Shown: positions 34,478 through 43,177 of the stretch, one piece after another
Layout of the letters: each line of letters begins with the position of its first letter
Numbering within the stretch: the first letter of the stretch is position 1
Assembly: GCA_026005015.1 (NCBI GenBank)
Contig: BPKG01000001.1
Coordinates: 1,245,501 to 1,309,500, forward strand
Direction of reading: 5' to 3'
DNA: 64,000 bases
DNA from: Burkholderiales bacterium
GTDB taxonomy: Bacteria > Pseudomonadota > Gammaproteobacteria > Burkholderiales > UBA6910
Made by a program: the position numbers and the translations under genes
The notes under the pieces: generated by a model
Databases searched by the model: none
The model's input: the letters and a program-made list of their open reading frames with translations, nothing else
Told to the model about the DNA's origin: nothing

Positions 34478-35491
34478 TCACGGGACTGCCACGACGATCT
34501 TGCCGAAATGCCCGCGGCTTTGCTGGTAGCGGTAGGCTTCGGCGGCCTGCTCGAACGGGAACACCCGGTCGATCACGGGCGTCAAGCGCCTTTCGGCGAT
34601 GAACCGGTTCATGGCCTCGAAATGGGCCCGGGACCCCACGTAGATGCCGTTCATGCGGGCGTTCTTCGCCACCAGGGGAAAGAGGCTGCCCGTGGGCGCG
34701 CCGAAGCCCGTCAGCACCCCGATCAGGGCCACGTGGCCGCCGGCGGCCAGGCTCGCCAGGGACTTTTCCAGGGTGCCGGGGCCGCCCACTTCCACCACGT
34801 GGTCCACGCCCCGCTTATCGGTCAGGCGCCACACTTCCTTGTCCCAGTCCGCTACAGCCTTGTAATTGACGGTCTGCCACGCGCCGAGTCCCCGGGCGCG
34901 CTCCAGCTTGGCGTCGCTCGACGAGGTCACGATCACCCGCGCGCCCAGGGCGACGGCGAACTGCAGCGCGAAGACGGATACGCCCCCCGTGCCGAGGGCG
35001 AGCACCGTCTCGCCCGCCTCGAGCCCGCCCCGTACCACTAGGGCCTGCCAGGCGGTCACCGCCGCGCACGGCAAGCAGGCCGCTTCCTCGAAGGATAGAT
35101 GCTCGGGGAACCGGACCAGCCCCTGCTCGGAAAGCGCTACGTATTCGGCCAGCATCCCCGGCGCGTCCCCGCCCAGGGCGGAAGCGTGGTAGCGCATCTC
35201 GAAGGGGCCGTCGATCCAGTCCTGGAAGAAACAGCCCGCCACCCGGTCCCCGGGCTCGAAGCGGGTGACGCCTTCCCCCACCGCCTCCACTTCCCCCGCG
35301 CCGTCGGAAAGGGGCACGAGCCCCTGGGTCTTGTCGCCGAAGCGGCCTCCCGCCACGATCAGGTCCCGGTAATTGAGGGAGCAGGCGCGCACCCTCACCA
35401 GGACCTGCCCCGGACCGGGGACGGGTTTCGCCTGCTCGGTGATGACCGGAACGTAGGCTTCGCCCTGCTTCTGGAGCTGATACTGTCTCAT
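34478..35491 (-). CDS. Zinc-type alcohol dehydrogenase family protein (MDR, probably without zinc)
   Basis: A 337-residue medium-chain dehydrogenase/reductase: MRQYQLQKQGEAYVPVITEQ, ACSLNYRDLIVAGGRFG, GAGEVEAVGEGVTRFEPGDR. The nucleotide fold is GETVLALGTGGVSVFALQFA. The catalytic zinc Cys-His set is replaced (SLNYRDL), pointing to the quinone/enone reductase-like branch. The start is ATG 35491. The frame extends 19 codons upstream, but that stretch is unlike the family. The substrate is unknown. Confidence 0.88.
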   Translation of the reverse strand: MRQYQLQKQGEAYVPVITEQAKPVPGPGQVLVRVRACSLNYRDLIVAGGRFGDKTQGLVPLSDGAGEVEAVGEGVTRFEPGDRVAGCFFQDWIDGPFEMRYHASALGGDAPGMLAEYVALSEQGLVRFPEHLSFEEAACLPCAAVTAWQALVVRGGLEAGETVLALGTGGVSVFALQFAVALGARVIVTSSSDAKLERARGLGAWQTVNYKAVADWDKEVWRLTDKRGVDHVVEVGGPGTLEKSLASLAAGGHVALIGVLTGFGAPTGSLFPLVAKNARMNGIYVGSRAHFEAMNRFIAERRLTPVIDRVFPFEQAAEAYRYQQSRGHFGKIVVAVP

Positions 35492-35579
35492 GGCATTCCT
35501 CGATCGCTTGAGAACCCTCTTGCTTCCGTGGCGCGCTGAAGCGCCCATGCGCCCTGCTCGGCTCCGAGACGGATTTGAA

Positions 35580-35972
35580 TCAAATCATCCGTATGTCGAT
35601 CCCAACGAGGGATTTCGCCCGTTTGGCCAGCTTGCCGTCGAAGGTGGCGAAGCGCAGCGCAGCCGCGGCGCTCGATGACAAATGCAGCGCATCGGCAAAA
35701 TCAAGTCCCGCCTCGTACCTCTTGAGCGCCTCGGTCACCTCGACGCTGTCCTCGGCCGAAACATTGGGCAAACCGAGGAGGTCCTCCATGGCCTTAAGGA
35801 TCGCCTGGCGATCGTACTTGTAGCCTCCCCGCAACACCCACTCCAACTCCAGGAGAACCGTCTTCGGGATAAAGATTCCCCCGCGCTTCATCAACTTGAG
35901 CGCCCGGGCGGCTTGAGCCGGGTCGTCGTTCGTCAGGAAACGGGCAAGGACGTTGGTATCGACGGCGATCAT
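35580..35972 (-). CDS. vapC: PIN-domain toxin, VapC family
   Basis: A 130-residue PIN ribonuclease. The conserved acidic residues are visible: D5 (MIAVDTNVLAR), E42 (LLELEWVL), D91 and D94 (GLDFADALHL) and D112 (ATFDGKL). It should cleave RNA when free of its antitoxin. The start overlaps the stop of the upstream AbrB-like gene (ATGA), the normal antitoxin-toxin order. It lies between a dehydrogenase and NDH-2 with no mobile-element sequence around it. Confidence 0.93.
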   Translation of the reverse strand: MIAVDTNVLARFLTNDDPAQAARALKLMKRGGIFIPKTVLLELEWVLRGGYKYDRQAILKAMEDLLGLPNVSAEDSVEVTEALKRYEAGLDFADALHLSSSAAAALRFATFDGKLAKRAKSLVGIDIRMI

Positions 35973-36220
35973 TTGCGCTTCTTCGCCTCTTTGAGTATGG
36001 CCCGCTCCATGTCTTCGATGGAGAGAGCCGGTCCCTTGCGCTGGAGGCAGCCGAAGACCTCTTCATGGCGCTTGGGCTCGAATGGCTTCAAGGGCTTGAG
36101 CAGCACACCCTCCGCCACCGCCTCCACGGCAAAGCGCATCCCTGGCTTCCAGTTATAGGCGTCCCGCACCGGCTTAGGCAGGATCACCTGCCCCTTCGAC
36201 GAAAGCTTGGTCGTTTCCAT
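35969..36220 (-). CDS. vapB: AbrB/SpoVT-type antitoxin, VapB family
   Basis: An 83-residue protein, METTKLSSKGQVILPKPVRD, with the swapped-hairpin AbrB DNA-binding domain (residues 1-48). The C-terminal part (HEEVFGCLQRKGPALSIEDM) should wrap the VapC toxin. The motif SSKGQVILPKPVRDA is diagnostic. I took the ATG at 36220; an in-frame ATG 14 codons upstream is possible. Such antitoxins usually repress their own operon. Confidence 0.9.
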   Translation of the reverse strand: METTKLSSKGQVILPKPVRDAYNWKPGMRFAVEAVAEGVLLKPLKPFEPKRHEEVFGCLQRKGPALSIEDMERAILKEAKKRK

Positions 36221-36302
36221 CCCGTTTCTCGGCGTCACCTTAGTAAGATTTAAGTAAGACATGATACGCGCGTCCAAGGGCTCGAGCAACGCCTATGGAA
36301 CC

Positions 36303-37617
36303 TCAATGCAGCTTCACCCGCGGCTCGATGCGTCTGAGGATGAGCCGCGCCAGGGTATCGAAAAAAGTCTTCACGAATCCATGCAGTGCATAGAGGTGCA
36401 TGGTGTACAGGGAACGGTACATCAGGCGCGCAAACATGCCTTCCACCCAGAGGGCGCCTCCCACCAGGGCGCCCATGAGGCTGCCCACGGTGCTGTATTC
36501 TCCCAGGGAGACGAGGGAACCGAAGTCCCGGTAGCGGAAAGGGAGCGCAGGCTTTCCCTGGAGCCGCCGCTCCAGGGTCTTGGCGAGCACCGAGGCTTGC
36601 TGGTGGGCGGCCTGGGCCCGGGGCGGAACGCAGCCTTCGTGTCCCGGCCAGGGACAGCAGGCGCAATCGCCCAGGGCGAAGACGTCCGGGTCCCGGGTGG
36701 TTTCCAGCGTCTGCCGCACCACGAGCTGGTTGAGCCGATTCACTTCCAGCCCGTCCAGGCGGGCCAGGACTTCGGGCGCCTTAATGCCGGCGGCCCACAC
36801 CGTGAGCTCGGCGGGCACGAAGGCGCCGCTCGCGGTGCGCACGCCCTTCGGAGTTACTTCCGTCACCCGCTCGCCGGTGAGCACCCGCACGCCCAGGTCG
36901 CCCAGCAGCTTTTCCGCCGATTTCGCCAGCCGCTCAGGAAGGGCCGGCAGGATGCGAGGAGCCGCCTCGATCAGGGCGAGGCGAATGTCCCGCTCCGGGT
37001 CGATGCGCTCGAAGCCATAGGCCACCAGCTCCCGGGTGCTGTTGTGCAGCTCCGCCGCCAGCTCCACCCCGGTGGCGCCCGCGCCCACGATGGCCACGTG
37101 AAGCTGCTCCTCGGAAAGGGGCTCCCGCTGGAAATTGGCCCGCAGGCAGGCCCGGATGAGCCGCCGACGGAACAGTTCGGCGTCCCGGGCGTCGTCCAGG
37201 CTGATGGCGTACTCCGCGGCCCCCGGCGTGCCGAAGTCGTTGGTGTGGCTGCCGATGGCGATCACCAGCAAATCGTAGCCGAGGGCGCGGGCGGGGATGA
37301 GCTCGGCCCCGTCGTCGTCCACTACGGGGGCCAGCTTCACCTCCTTCGCCCTGGCGGTCCAGGCCGGCGAGCTCCCCCAACTGGAAGCGGAAATGGTGCC
37401 AGCGGGCCTGGGCCAGGTACTCCAGGGCGTGATCGTCCAGGTCCATGGTGCCTGCCGCCACCTCATGCAGCAGGGGCTTCCACAGATGGGTGGTGGACTT
37501 GTCCACCAGCACCACCTCGGCACGCCGGTGCCGTCCCAGGCGGTCTCCCAGGCGGGTGGCCAGCTCCAGGCCGCCAGCGCCTCCGCCCACGATCACGATG
37601 CGGGGCGGACGCGTCAT
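36303..37617 (-). CDS. ndh: Type II NADH dehydrogenase (NDH-2), one frameshift near 37360
   Basis: A membrane-associated FAD enzyme that oxidises NADH and reduces quinone without pumping. The N-terminus [20 protein letters not shown] (FAD fold) and [20 protein letters not shown] start from ATG 37617. After GELAGLD the frame shifts by one base and continues [20 protein letters not shown], the NADH site [20 protein letters not shown], and [14 protein letters not shown]-terminal amphipathic/membrane segment ([20 protein letters not shown]) follows. It would be about 437 residues if corrected. The start overlaps the pabB stop. Confidence 0.87.
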
Positions 37618-39020
37618 GCCGGCGGCTCCCGTTCCAGGGCGGTGAAAAAAGCCGCCGCCTTGTCCAGGGTTTCCTGGTACTCCGAGCGCCAGTCGGAATC
37701 GGCCACGATGCCGCCGCCCGCCCAGAAGCGGGCCCGGCCGCCGGAAATCACCAGGGTGCGGATGGCGATGTTCGTGTCCATCGCCCCGTCGAAGCCGATG
37801 TAGCCGATGGAGCCGCAATAGATGCCGCGCCGGTGGGGCTCCAGCTCCTCGATGATCTCCATCGCCCGCAGCTTGGGGGCGCCGGTGATGGAGCCGCCCG
37901 GGAAGCAGCCGCGCAGGAGATCGAGGGCGTCCTTGCCCGGCGCGAGGGTCCCGGTGACCGTGCTCACCAGGTGGTGCACCGTGGCGAAGCTCTCCACCTC
38001 GCACAGCTTGGGCACCCGTACCGAGCCGATGGCGCAGCTCTTGCCGAGGTCGTTGCGCAGTAGGTCCACGATCATCACGTTCTCGGCCCGATCCTTGGGG
38101 CTCGTCCGTAGGGCCTCCCGCAGGGCCGCGTCCTCGCCGGGCTCGGGGGAGCGGGGCCGGGTCCCCTTGACGGGCTTGGTCTGCACCCGCCGTCCCCGCA
38201 CCTCCAGGAACTGCTCGGGGGAGCAGGACAGCACCTGGCCCCAGGGGGTGGCGAGGTAGGCCGAGAAGGGCGCCGGGTTGACGGCCCGCAGCCGCCAGTA
38301 CAGGAGCCAGGGGTCCCCGTCCACGGCGACGCTGAAGCGCTGGGCCAGGTTCACTTGGTAGCAGTCTCCGGCGCGGATGTAGTCCAGGATGCGCTGAACG
38401 GCCTCGGCATAGCGGCGGCGGGTGAAATTGGAGGCGACCGGACCGAGCACTCGGAAGGGCTCCCGGGCCCGGGGCGGCTCCGGACGGAAACAGTGGGCGA
38501 GGAGCGACTCCCACCGGTCCCGGGTCCTCTCGTCCCGCCCCGCGGAGACGAGCCACGCCCGGCTCTCCCGGTGATCCACCACGATCGCCCAGTCATAGAT
38601 TCCCACCGCCATGTCAGGAAACCCCTCCTCGTCCCGGGCGATGGCGGGCAGGGTCTCGATGCGCCGGCCCAGGTCGTAGGCGAAATAGCCCAGGGCACCG
38701 CCGGCGAAGGGCAACGAGGGCGCCCGGGCGGGCGGCCCTTCCTGCCCTTTGCCGCAAGAGGCGAGGAGCCGCCGCACCAGAACAAAGGGGTCGTCCCGGG
38801 AAACCTCCCGGCCGCTATCCCGGACGATCTCGGTTTCCAGCCCCCGGGTAATGAGCAGCGCGACGGGCTCGGCAACTACGATGTCATAGCGCCCGGCGCC
38901 AGCGCTGTCCAGAAACGCGGACCAGGGCCGGTCCGCGAAGGGCTCGAACAGGACCGCAGCGTCCGGGCGATAGGGGATCTCGGCGAGGGTAGGGGCCGTT
39001 TTCGCGAGGGAAGAAAACAT
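37614..39020 (-). CDS. pabB: Aminodeoxychorismate synthase component I
   Basis: A 468-residue chorismate-utilising enzyme that aminates chorismate to 4-amino-4-deoxychorismate for folate. It has [13 protein letters not shown] early, [12 protein letters not shown], and the PabB-type PVKGTRPR with its lysine. Also present are [38 protein letters not shown] and [18 protein letters not shown] chose the ATG at 39020, since the upstream open frame lacks family sequence. Its chorismate comes from aroC (0.4-1.6 kb), and the folate path continues with thyA/folA. The stop overlaps the ndh start (ATGA). Confidence 0.94.
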   Translation of the reverse strand: MFSSLAKTAPTLAEIPYRPDAAVLFEPFADRPWSAFLDSAGAGRYDIVVAEPVALLITRGLETEIVRDSGREVSRDDPFVLVRRLLASCGKGQEGPPARAPSLPFAGGALGYFAYDLGRRIETLPAIARDEEGFPDMAVGIYDWAIVVDHRESRAWLVSAGRDERTRDRWESLLAHCFRPEPPRAREPFRVLGPVASNFTRRRYAEAVQRILDYIRAGDCYQVNLAQRFSVAVDGDPWLLYWRLRAVNPAPFSAYLATPWGQVLSCSPEQFLEVRGRRVQTKPVKGTRPRSPEPGEDAALREALRTSPKDRAENVMIVDLLRNDLGKSCAIGSVRVPKLCEVESFATVHHLVSTVTGTLAPGKDALDLLRGCFPGGSITGAPKLRAMEIIEELEPHRRGIYCGSIGYIGFDGAMDTNIAIRTLVISGGRARFWAGGGIVADSDWRSEYQETLDKAAAFFTALEREPPA

Positions 39021-39116
39021 CAGGCAGCACGATCGAAAGGGCTCCCATGATACCACCCGCCGGTCCTGCCCTTGGGCCATAATGGCCGCCACCGGTTCTT
39101 CCTCCAGGCGCGATCG

Positions 39117-40085
39117 ATGGCATGGCGGCAAAGTGCGGGGTTGTGGACCCTAAACGGCTTCACCGGCCTGCGGCTCGACCGGGACGCCCGCTCGCGCCGA
39201 GACGAGGCGGAGCTCGCCCGCCTGCTCGGCCGGTCCGACACCCGCATCCTGCCGGTGTGGCGCGGCCTGCACTGGATGGCGGAAGGCGCGCCGCGGCCGC
39301 TCACGCTTTCGGCCTCAGAGGCCGGGGCCTTGCTCGGGGCCGCCGATTCCCTGGTGTATCTGGGGCGGGCGGAGGGCGCTCCCGTATTTGCCGCAGGCTT
39401 GGAGGACGAAGGGCCGGCGGCCCGGCTTACCCAGCAGGGAAACTGGCGTGAGCTGCGCCAGGTAGCCTCGGCCCTCCCCGCGGACCAGGCGGCGCTCCTC
39501 GCCTACGCCCGGGCCCTGGTTCTGTGGCACCAAGCGAGCCGCTTCTGCGGGCGCTGCGGGCGGCCCACGGTGAGCGCCGAAGGCGGCCACGTGCGCCGCT
39601 GCACCGGCTGCGGCCAGGCGCTTTTCCCCCGCACCGATCCGGCGGTCATCGGCCTGGTCCACGGCCCGCGGCGCTGCCTCCTCGGCCGCCACGGGGCCTG
39701 GGCCCAGGGCATGTACTCCACCCTCGCCGGGTTCGTCGAACCGGGCGAGGCGCTGGAGCAGGCCTTCGCCCGGGAGGTGGAGGAAGAGACCGGCGTGCAG
39801 GTGCTGGAATGCCGCTACCACAGCTCCCAGCCCTGGCCGTTTCCGGGCTCCCTCATGGTGGGTTTCCTCGCCCGGGCGCAAGAGGCGCCCCTCGCCGTGG
39901 ATCCGGAGGAGCTGGAGGACGCCCGCTGGTTCTCCCGGGACGAGCTGGCGGCGGGCTTGAGGGCTGGCGCGCTCCGGCTTCCGCCGCCCGTTTCCATCGC
40001 CTTTCGCCTGATCGAGGACTGGTTCGATCAGGAGGCGACTACTCCCTTGAGCGCCATCGTTTCCAATCAGGAGGCCAAGCCATGA
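39117..40085 (+). CDS. nudC: NADH pyrophosphatase / NAD-RNA decapping enzyme NudC
   Basis: A 322-residue Nudix hydrolase that cleaves NAD(H) and can decap NAD-RNA. It has a zinc ribbon of two CxxC pairs (FCGRCG and CTGCG), then FPRTDPAVIGLV. The Nudix box is GFVEPGEALEQAFAREVEEE with TGV. The hallmark SQPWPFPGSLM loop binds NAD. The start is ATG 39117, divergent from pabB with a gap of about 96 bp. The stop overlaps the DUF1330 start (ATGA). Confidence 0.94.
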   Translation: MAWRQSAGLWTLNGFTGLRLDRDARSRRDEAELARLLGRSDTRILPVWRGLHWMAEGAPRPLTLSASEAGALLGAADSLVYLGRAEGAPVFAAGLEDEGPAARLTQQGNWRELRQVASALPADQAALLAYARALVLWHQASRFCGRCGRPTVSAEGGHVRRCTGCGQALFPRTDPAVIGLVHGPRRCLLGRHGAWAQGMYSTLAGFVEPGEALEQAFAREVEEETGVQVLECRYHSSQPWPFPGSLMVGFLARAQEAPLAVDPEELEDARWFSRDELAAGLRAGALRLPPPVSIAFRLIEDWFDQEATTPLSAIVSNQEAKP

Positions 40086-40372
40086 CCGCCTACATCATCG
40101 TCGACGTGGAGGTGATCGATGCCGAGGGTTACGCCGAGTACGCGAAACGGGTTCCGGAGACGCTCGAACCCTTCGGCGGAAGATTTCTCGTGCGCGGCGG
40201 CCGTCGCGAGACGCTGGAGGGCGGCTGGCAGCCGAAGCGAGTCGTGATGCTGGCGTTTCCGTCCATGGAGAAAGCGAAAGCCTGGCGGGCTTCCGAGATC
40301 TACGCGGAGCCGAAGGCCCTGCGCCAGCGCACGGCCAGCGCTCGTATGATCGCCGTGCAGGGGGTGGCATGA
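40082..40372 (+). CDS. DUF1330 family protein (dimeric alpha-beta barrel)
   Basis: A 96-residue protein, MTAYIIVDVEVIDAEGYAEY, with FGGRFLVRGGRRETLEG and RVVMLAFPSMEKAKAWRASE. It is a typical DUF1330 ferredoxin-like fold related to antibiotic-biosynthesis monooxygenases. No reaction is established. Translation is probably coupled to nudC by the ATGA overlap. Confidence 0.9.
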   Translation: MTAYIIVDVEVIDAEGYAEYAKRVPETLEPFGGRFLVRGGRRETLEGGWQPKRVVMLAFPSMEKAKAWRASEIYAEPKALRQRTASARMIAVQGVA

Positions 40373-40447
40373 GGGTGAGCTCACCCGCCAGGTTGCCCCT
40401 CCCCCGGGAGCGGTGCTAGCATCCCGGCGCGCCGTCGGCTCGCTTCC

Positions 40448-40816
40448 ATGCTCCCGCGTTTCCTACGACCCGCGCGCCGGCTGTTCCCCGGCCTGGCCGC
40501 CCTCGCCCTTGCCTCCCTGATCGGGTCGCCCCTAGCCCATGGGCCCTGGACGCAACCCGTCATCTGGGCCGGGACCGACGTCTGCACGTCCGGGGATCGG
40601 GGAGGCGCGCCGCAAAAACCGGCCTCCCTGCCCCATTCCCAGTGCCTGGTGTGCCTCGCCTTTCATCAGGCGTGTTGTGACCCGCCCCTTGCCCCTTCCG
40701 CCCTCCGGCCGCTTGCCGCGGCCGACCTCCGGGCAATCCCGTCCGATGCGGATGCACCCGCAGAAACCCGCCGCGGCCTGGTGCCTCCTTCCCAGGGGCC
40801 GCCAGCGTTTTCCTGA
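40448..40816 (+). CDS. DUF2946-like exported protein with Cys/His motifs
   Basis: A 122-residue protein with a signal peptide (MLPRFLRPARRLFPGLAALA ... LAHG). It then has DVCTS and HSQCLVCLAFHQACC, a Cys/His cluster like that of DUF2946 proteins found next to copper genes. The C-terminal third is low in motifs. A PCu(A)C copper chaperone gene lies 184 bp downstream, so copper binding is a reasonable but unproven guess. Confidence 0.7.
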   Translation: MLPRFLRPARRLFPGLAALALASLIGSPLAHGPWTQPVIWAGTDVCTSGDRGGAPQKPASLPHSQCLVCLAFHQACCDPPLAPSALRPLAAADLRAIPSDADAPAETRRGLVPPSQGPPAFS

Positions 40817-41000
40817 TCGGCTTTCCCGAGACGGGTTCGTGATCGTTCCGTGAACTCTCCCGCGGCCGCCGCCCGCGCCGCGGCCAGGATGCGATGTTCC
40901 AGGCGTCACGGCCTGACCGAAGACAAGCGCGCCTTGACCGCCGATAGAAGGCTCTACCGGATCGCGCTTCTCTAACGTACTCGACAAGAAGGAGAAACCC

Positions 41001-41468
41001 ATGAAGATTTTTCTCAAGCTGGTCCTGTTCGGGACAAGCCTGATGGGGGCCCTGGCCCTCGCCCAAGGCTCAAGCGTGGCGGTGGAAAAAGCCTGGTCCC
41101 GAGCGACCGCCGAAGGCGCCTCCACGGGCGCCGTGTATCTCGTCCTGAAAAACGATGGCCCCGCCGACCGGCTGGTGGCCGCCAGCGCCCCGGTCGCCGA
41201 ACGGGTCGAGCTCCACATCATGTCCATGGAGGGCGGCGTGATGAGGATGCGGGAGCTTCCCGCCATCGAGGTGCCGGCCCAAGGGACGGTGGAGTTCAAG
41301 CCGGGCGGCCTCCACCTCATGCTGGTCGGGCTCAAGCAGCCCCTCAAGGAAGGAGACCGCTACACCCTCACCCTGAAGTTCGAAAAGGCGGGCACCGTCC
41401 AGGCCCCGGTCACCGTCGCTCCCCTGGGCGCGACGGGCCATCCGGACACCCACCACAAGGGTCATTGA
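41001..41468 (+). CDS. Periplasmic copper chaperone PCu(A)C
   Basis: A 155-residue exported protein: signal peptide 1-21 (ALALA), then a cupredoxin-like beta barrel. The copper motif H(M)x10Mx21HxM is complete: H72, M83, H105, M107. The His-rich tail (HPDTHHKGH) may be a second metal site. It delivers Cu(I) to cytochrome oxidase CuA or CuB sites. A clear AGAAGGAGAAA Shine-Dalgarno precedes the ATG. Confidence 0.93.
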   Translation: MKIFLKLVLFGTSLMGALALAQGSSVAVEKAWSRATAEGASTGAVYLVLKNDGPADRLVAASAPVAERVELHIMSMEGGVMRMRELPAIEVPAQGTVEFKPGGLHLMLVGLKQPLKEGDRYTLTLKFEKAGTVQAPVTVAPLGATGHPDTHHKGH

Positions 41469-41623
41469 GGATGTCGGCGGCGCCGAGCGGCCCGGACAAG
41501 GCCCCTCGGCACCCACCTGATCGTCAACCTGGCTGAACAGCGGCGACGGACGGAACCGGATTGATGAGTCGGCACCACCCCATGGCCGGCCCGCGGAAAG
41601 TGAGGAAAATCGCCCCTCTCCGT

Positions 41624-42553
41624 TCAACGGACGGACGTCGCCGCCGCCACGGCGGTCTGCGGTTGCAAGCCGAACATGCGGATGGTTTTCTCGATGAAGG
41701 GCTTATACTGGTCTGGCGCGTTCCGGTACCAGTTGGCGAGATACTGCTCGAAAGAGCCGGTCGCGTCCTCTTCCTCCAGGTTGAGATAACCGATGGCGCC
41801 CCAGTACTCGGGATTCTCTTCGAACAAAGGCAGCAGGATATTGGCTACCAGCTCGTTCTTTTCCCTCAAATAAGGATCCCGGCGCAGCCGGAGCTGGTGC
41901 TCCCGGTACCAGGCGGCTAGGGTCACGCCGGCAGGCAACCGGCGATGGGCCTCTTCCAGGAAATGCTCGGCGTAGCGTTCGAACGCCGGGGCGTATTCCT
42001 TCCAGTGGAGGTAAGGCGGCGCTTCTTCGGAGAGCTGCCAGGACTCGGCCAGCCGCCGCAGGGTGAACAGGGACGCCGCCTCGCACACGGCTTCGTCGAA
42101 CCACTGATTGTGAGCCGCCGTCTTGTCCCCGTGCCGGTCGTAGTTCGACAGGATGTGGGCGAATTCGTGGGCGAACTGGTAGGCGTACTGGGACCAGCGC
42201 CGGTCCTTGGCGCTCAGATGCACGATGTACTCGCCGTGGGGCCCTTTTTCGTATTGCGTCAGCGGATTGCCCGCCGCGGGCACCACGAGGATGGGCTTGA
42301 GGCTGCGCTTCGGGAAATAAGCCCAGAGCTCCTGGGCCACCGAATAAAGCAGCTTTTCGATGTCCCGGGGATCCGCGTTGCCCCAATCCCCCTTCACCAC
42401 GTGAATGGCGAGCCGCCGGGTCTTTGCGGCGGGGTGGCTCTTCGATTCGACTTTTTTCCCGGGATAGATCTTGGCGTAAGGACCCGTGGCATGGGCCGGC
42501 AAGTTCGTGAGCAGGACGAGCCCGATGTAGGCGAGAACAAAAGGCAATCGCAT
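41624..42553 (-). CDS. Exported putative zinc metallopeptidase (HEFAH motif), uncharacterised
   Basis: A 309-residue protein from ATG 42553 with a signal peptide (MRLPFVLAYIGLVLLTNLPA, cleavage after AHA). The motif AHEFAHILSNYD (HExxH at 129-133) is followed 20 residues later by NQWFDEAVCEAAS, where E154 could be the third zinc ligand, as in gluzincins. The rest has no motif I recognise. It is monocistronic, flanked by gaps. The protease role is inference from the motif; the target is unknown. Confidence 0.75.
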   Translation of the reverse strand: MRLPFVLAYIGLVLLTNLPAHATGPYAKIYPGKKVESKSHPAAKTRRLAIHVVKGDWGNADPRDIEKLLYSVAQELWAYFPKRSLKPILVVPAAGNPLTQYEKGPHGEYIVHLSAKDRRWSQYAYQFAHEFAHILSNYDRHGDKTAAHNQWFDEAVCEAASLFTLRRLAESWQLSEEAPPYLHWKEYAPAFERYAEHFLEEAHRRLPAGVTLAAWYREHQLRLRRDPYLREKNELVANILLPLFEENPEYWGAIGYLNLEEEDATGSFEQYLANWYRNAPDQYKPFIEKTIRMFGLQPQTAVAAATSVR

Positions 42554-42926
42554 CGGGGCCCTCTCTCCCGGCAAGCCAACCCCGCGACACGGAAATCGAA
42601 ATTATTTTAATCGGGAAGCGTCCGCCCAGGTAGCCGTTTGCAGGCACCGGTTTGCGCTGCAGACTTGGCTCGTCGAAGCCGTCGTCGCCATTCCCTCGGC
42701 TCGCCGATCAGGCGATTGAAGCCCGCTGAGCGGTCTGATCGACGTCGTGGTCGACTGGTTCGGAGCGAGCAATTACGCCAAGGGGGCTTGATCAGCAAAG
42801 ATGCCGAAAATGGACACGGGGATGGATTCAACGCGTCCGCGATCGACGCCTGACCCGGGTCCATCGGCGGCATGTCAGTCCGCCGCGGGAAAGGCCCAAG
42901 CCCGCAGCCACTTGGTGGGAGGCACC
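42554..42926. other. 373-bp gap without a supportable gene
   Basis: Contains short open frames in several directions but none with a Shine-Dalgarno, a known motif or coding character. GGGAGGCACC at the end is the ribosome site of the DUF1059 gene. I see no terminator or repeat. Confidence 0.6.
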
Positions 42927-43121
42927 ATGAGCCGCAAATACGTCGATTGTCGCGAATACCCCAGCGAGATGAACTGCACGCTCGCGTTGTGCGCAGACAC
43001 CGAGGAGGAGCTTCTGGAGGCTGCCGTGCGGCATGCAGTCGCCGTTCACCACCACCAGACCTCTCCCGAGTTCCGCCAGCAACTGCGGCAACTGTTCAAG
43101 AACGGTACGCCACCCGAATAA
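42927..43121 (+). CDS. DUF1059 family small protein
   Basis: A 64-residue protein, MSRKYVDCREYPSEMNCTLA, then ADTEEELLEAAVRHAVAVHH. DCREYPSE-NC and EEELLEAAVRHA are the two conserved blocks of DUF1059, which is widespread and of unknown function. A good GGGAGG ribosome site precedes it. It lies 56 bp before gluQ on the same strand. Confidence 0.9.
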   Translation: MSRKYVDCREYPSEMNCTLALCADTEEELLEAAVRHAVAVHHHQTSPEFRQQLRQLFKNGTPPE

Positions 43122-43177
43122 CTCGCCCCTGAACCGTGCGCCGGAGCGTCTTATACTCGCCGGCAGGAAGAACGGTC

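Noticed and set aside
35580-36220. vapBC as part of a genomic island
   Set aside because: No integrase, tRNA end, direct repeats or base-composition change flanks the pair.
42607-42873. Small frames in the gap before the DUF1059 gene
   Set aside because: No ribosome site, no motif and no consistent coding signal.
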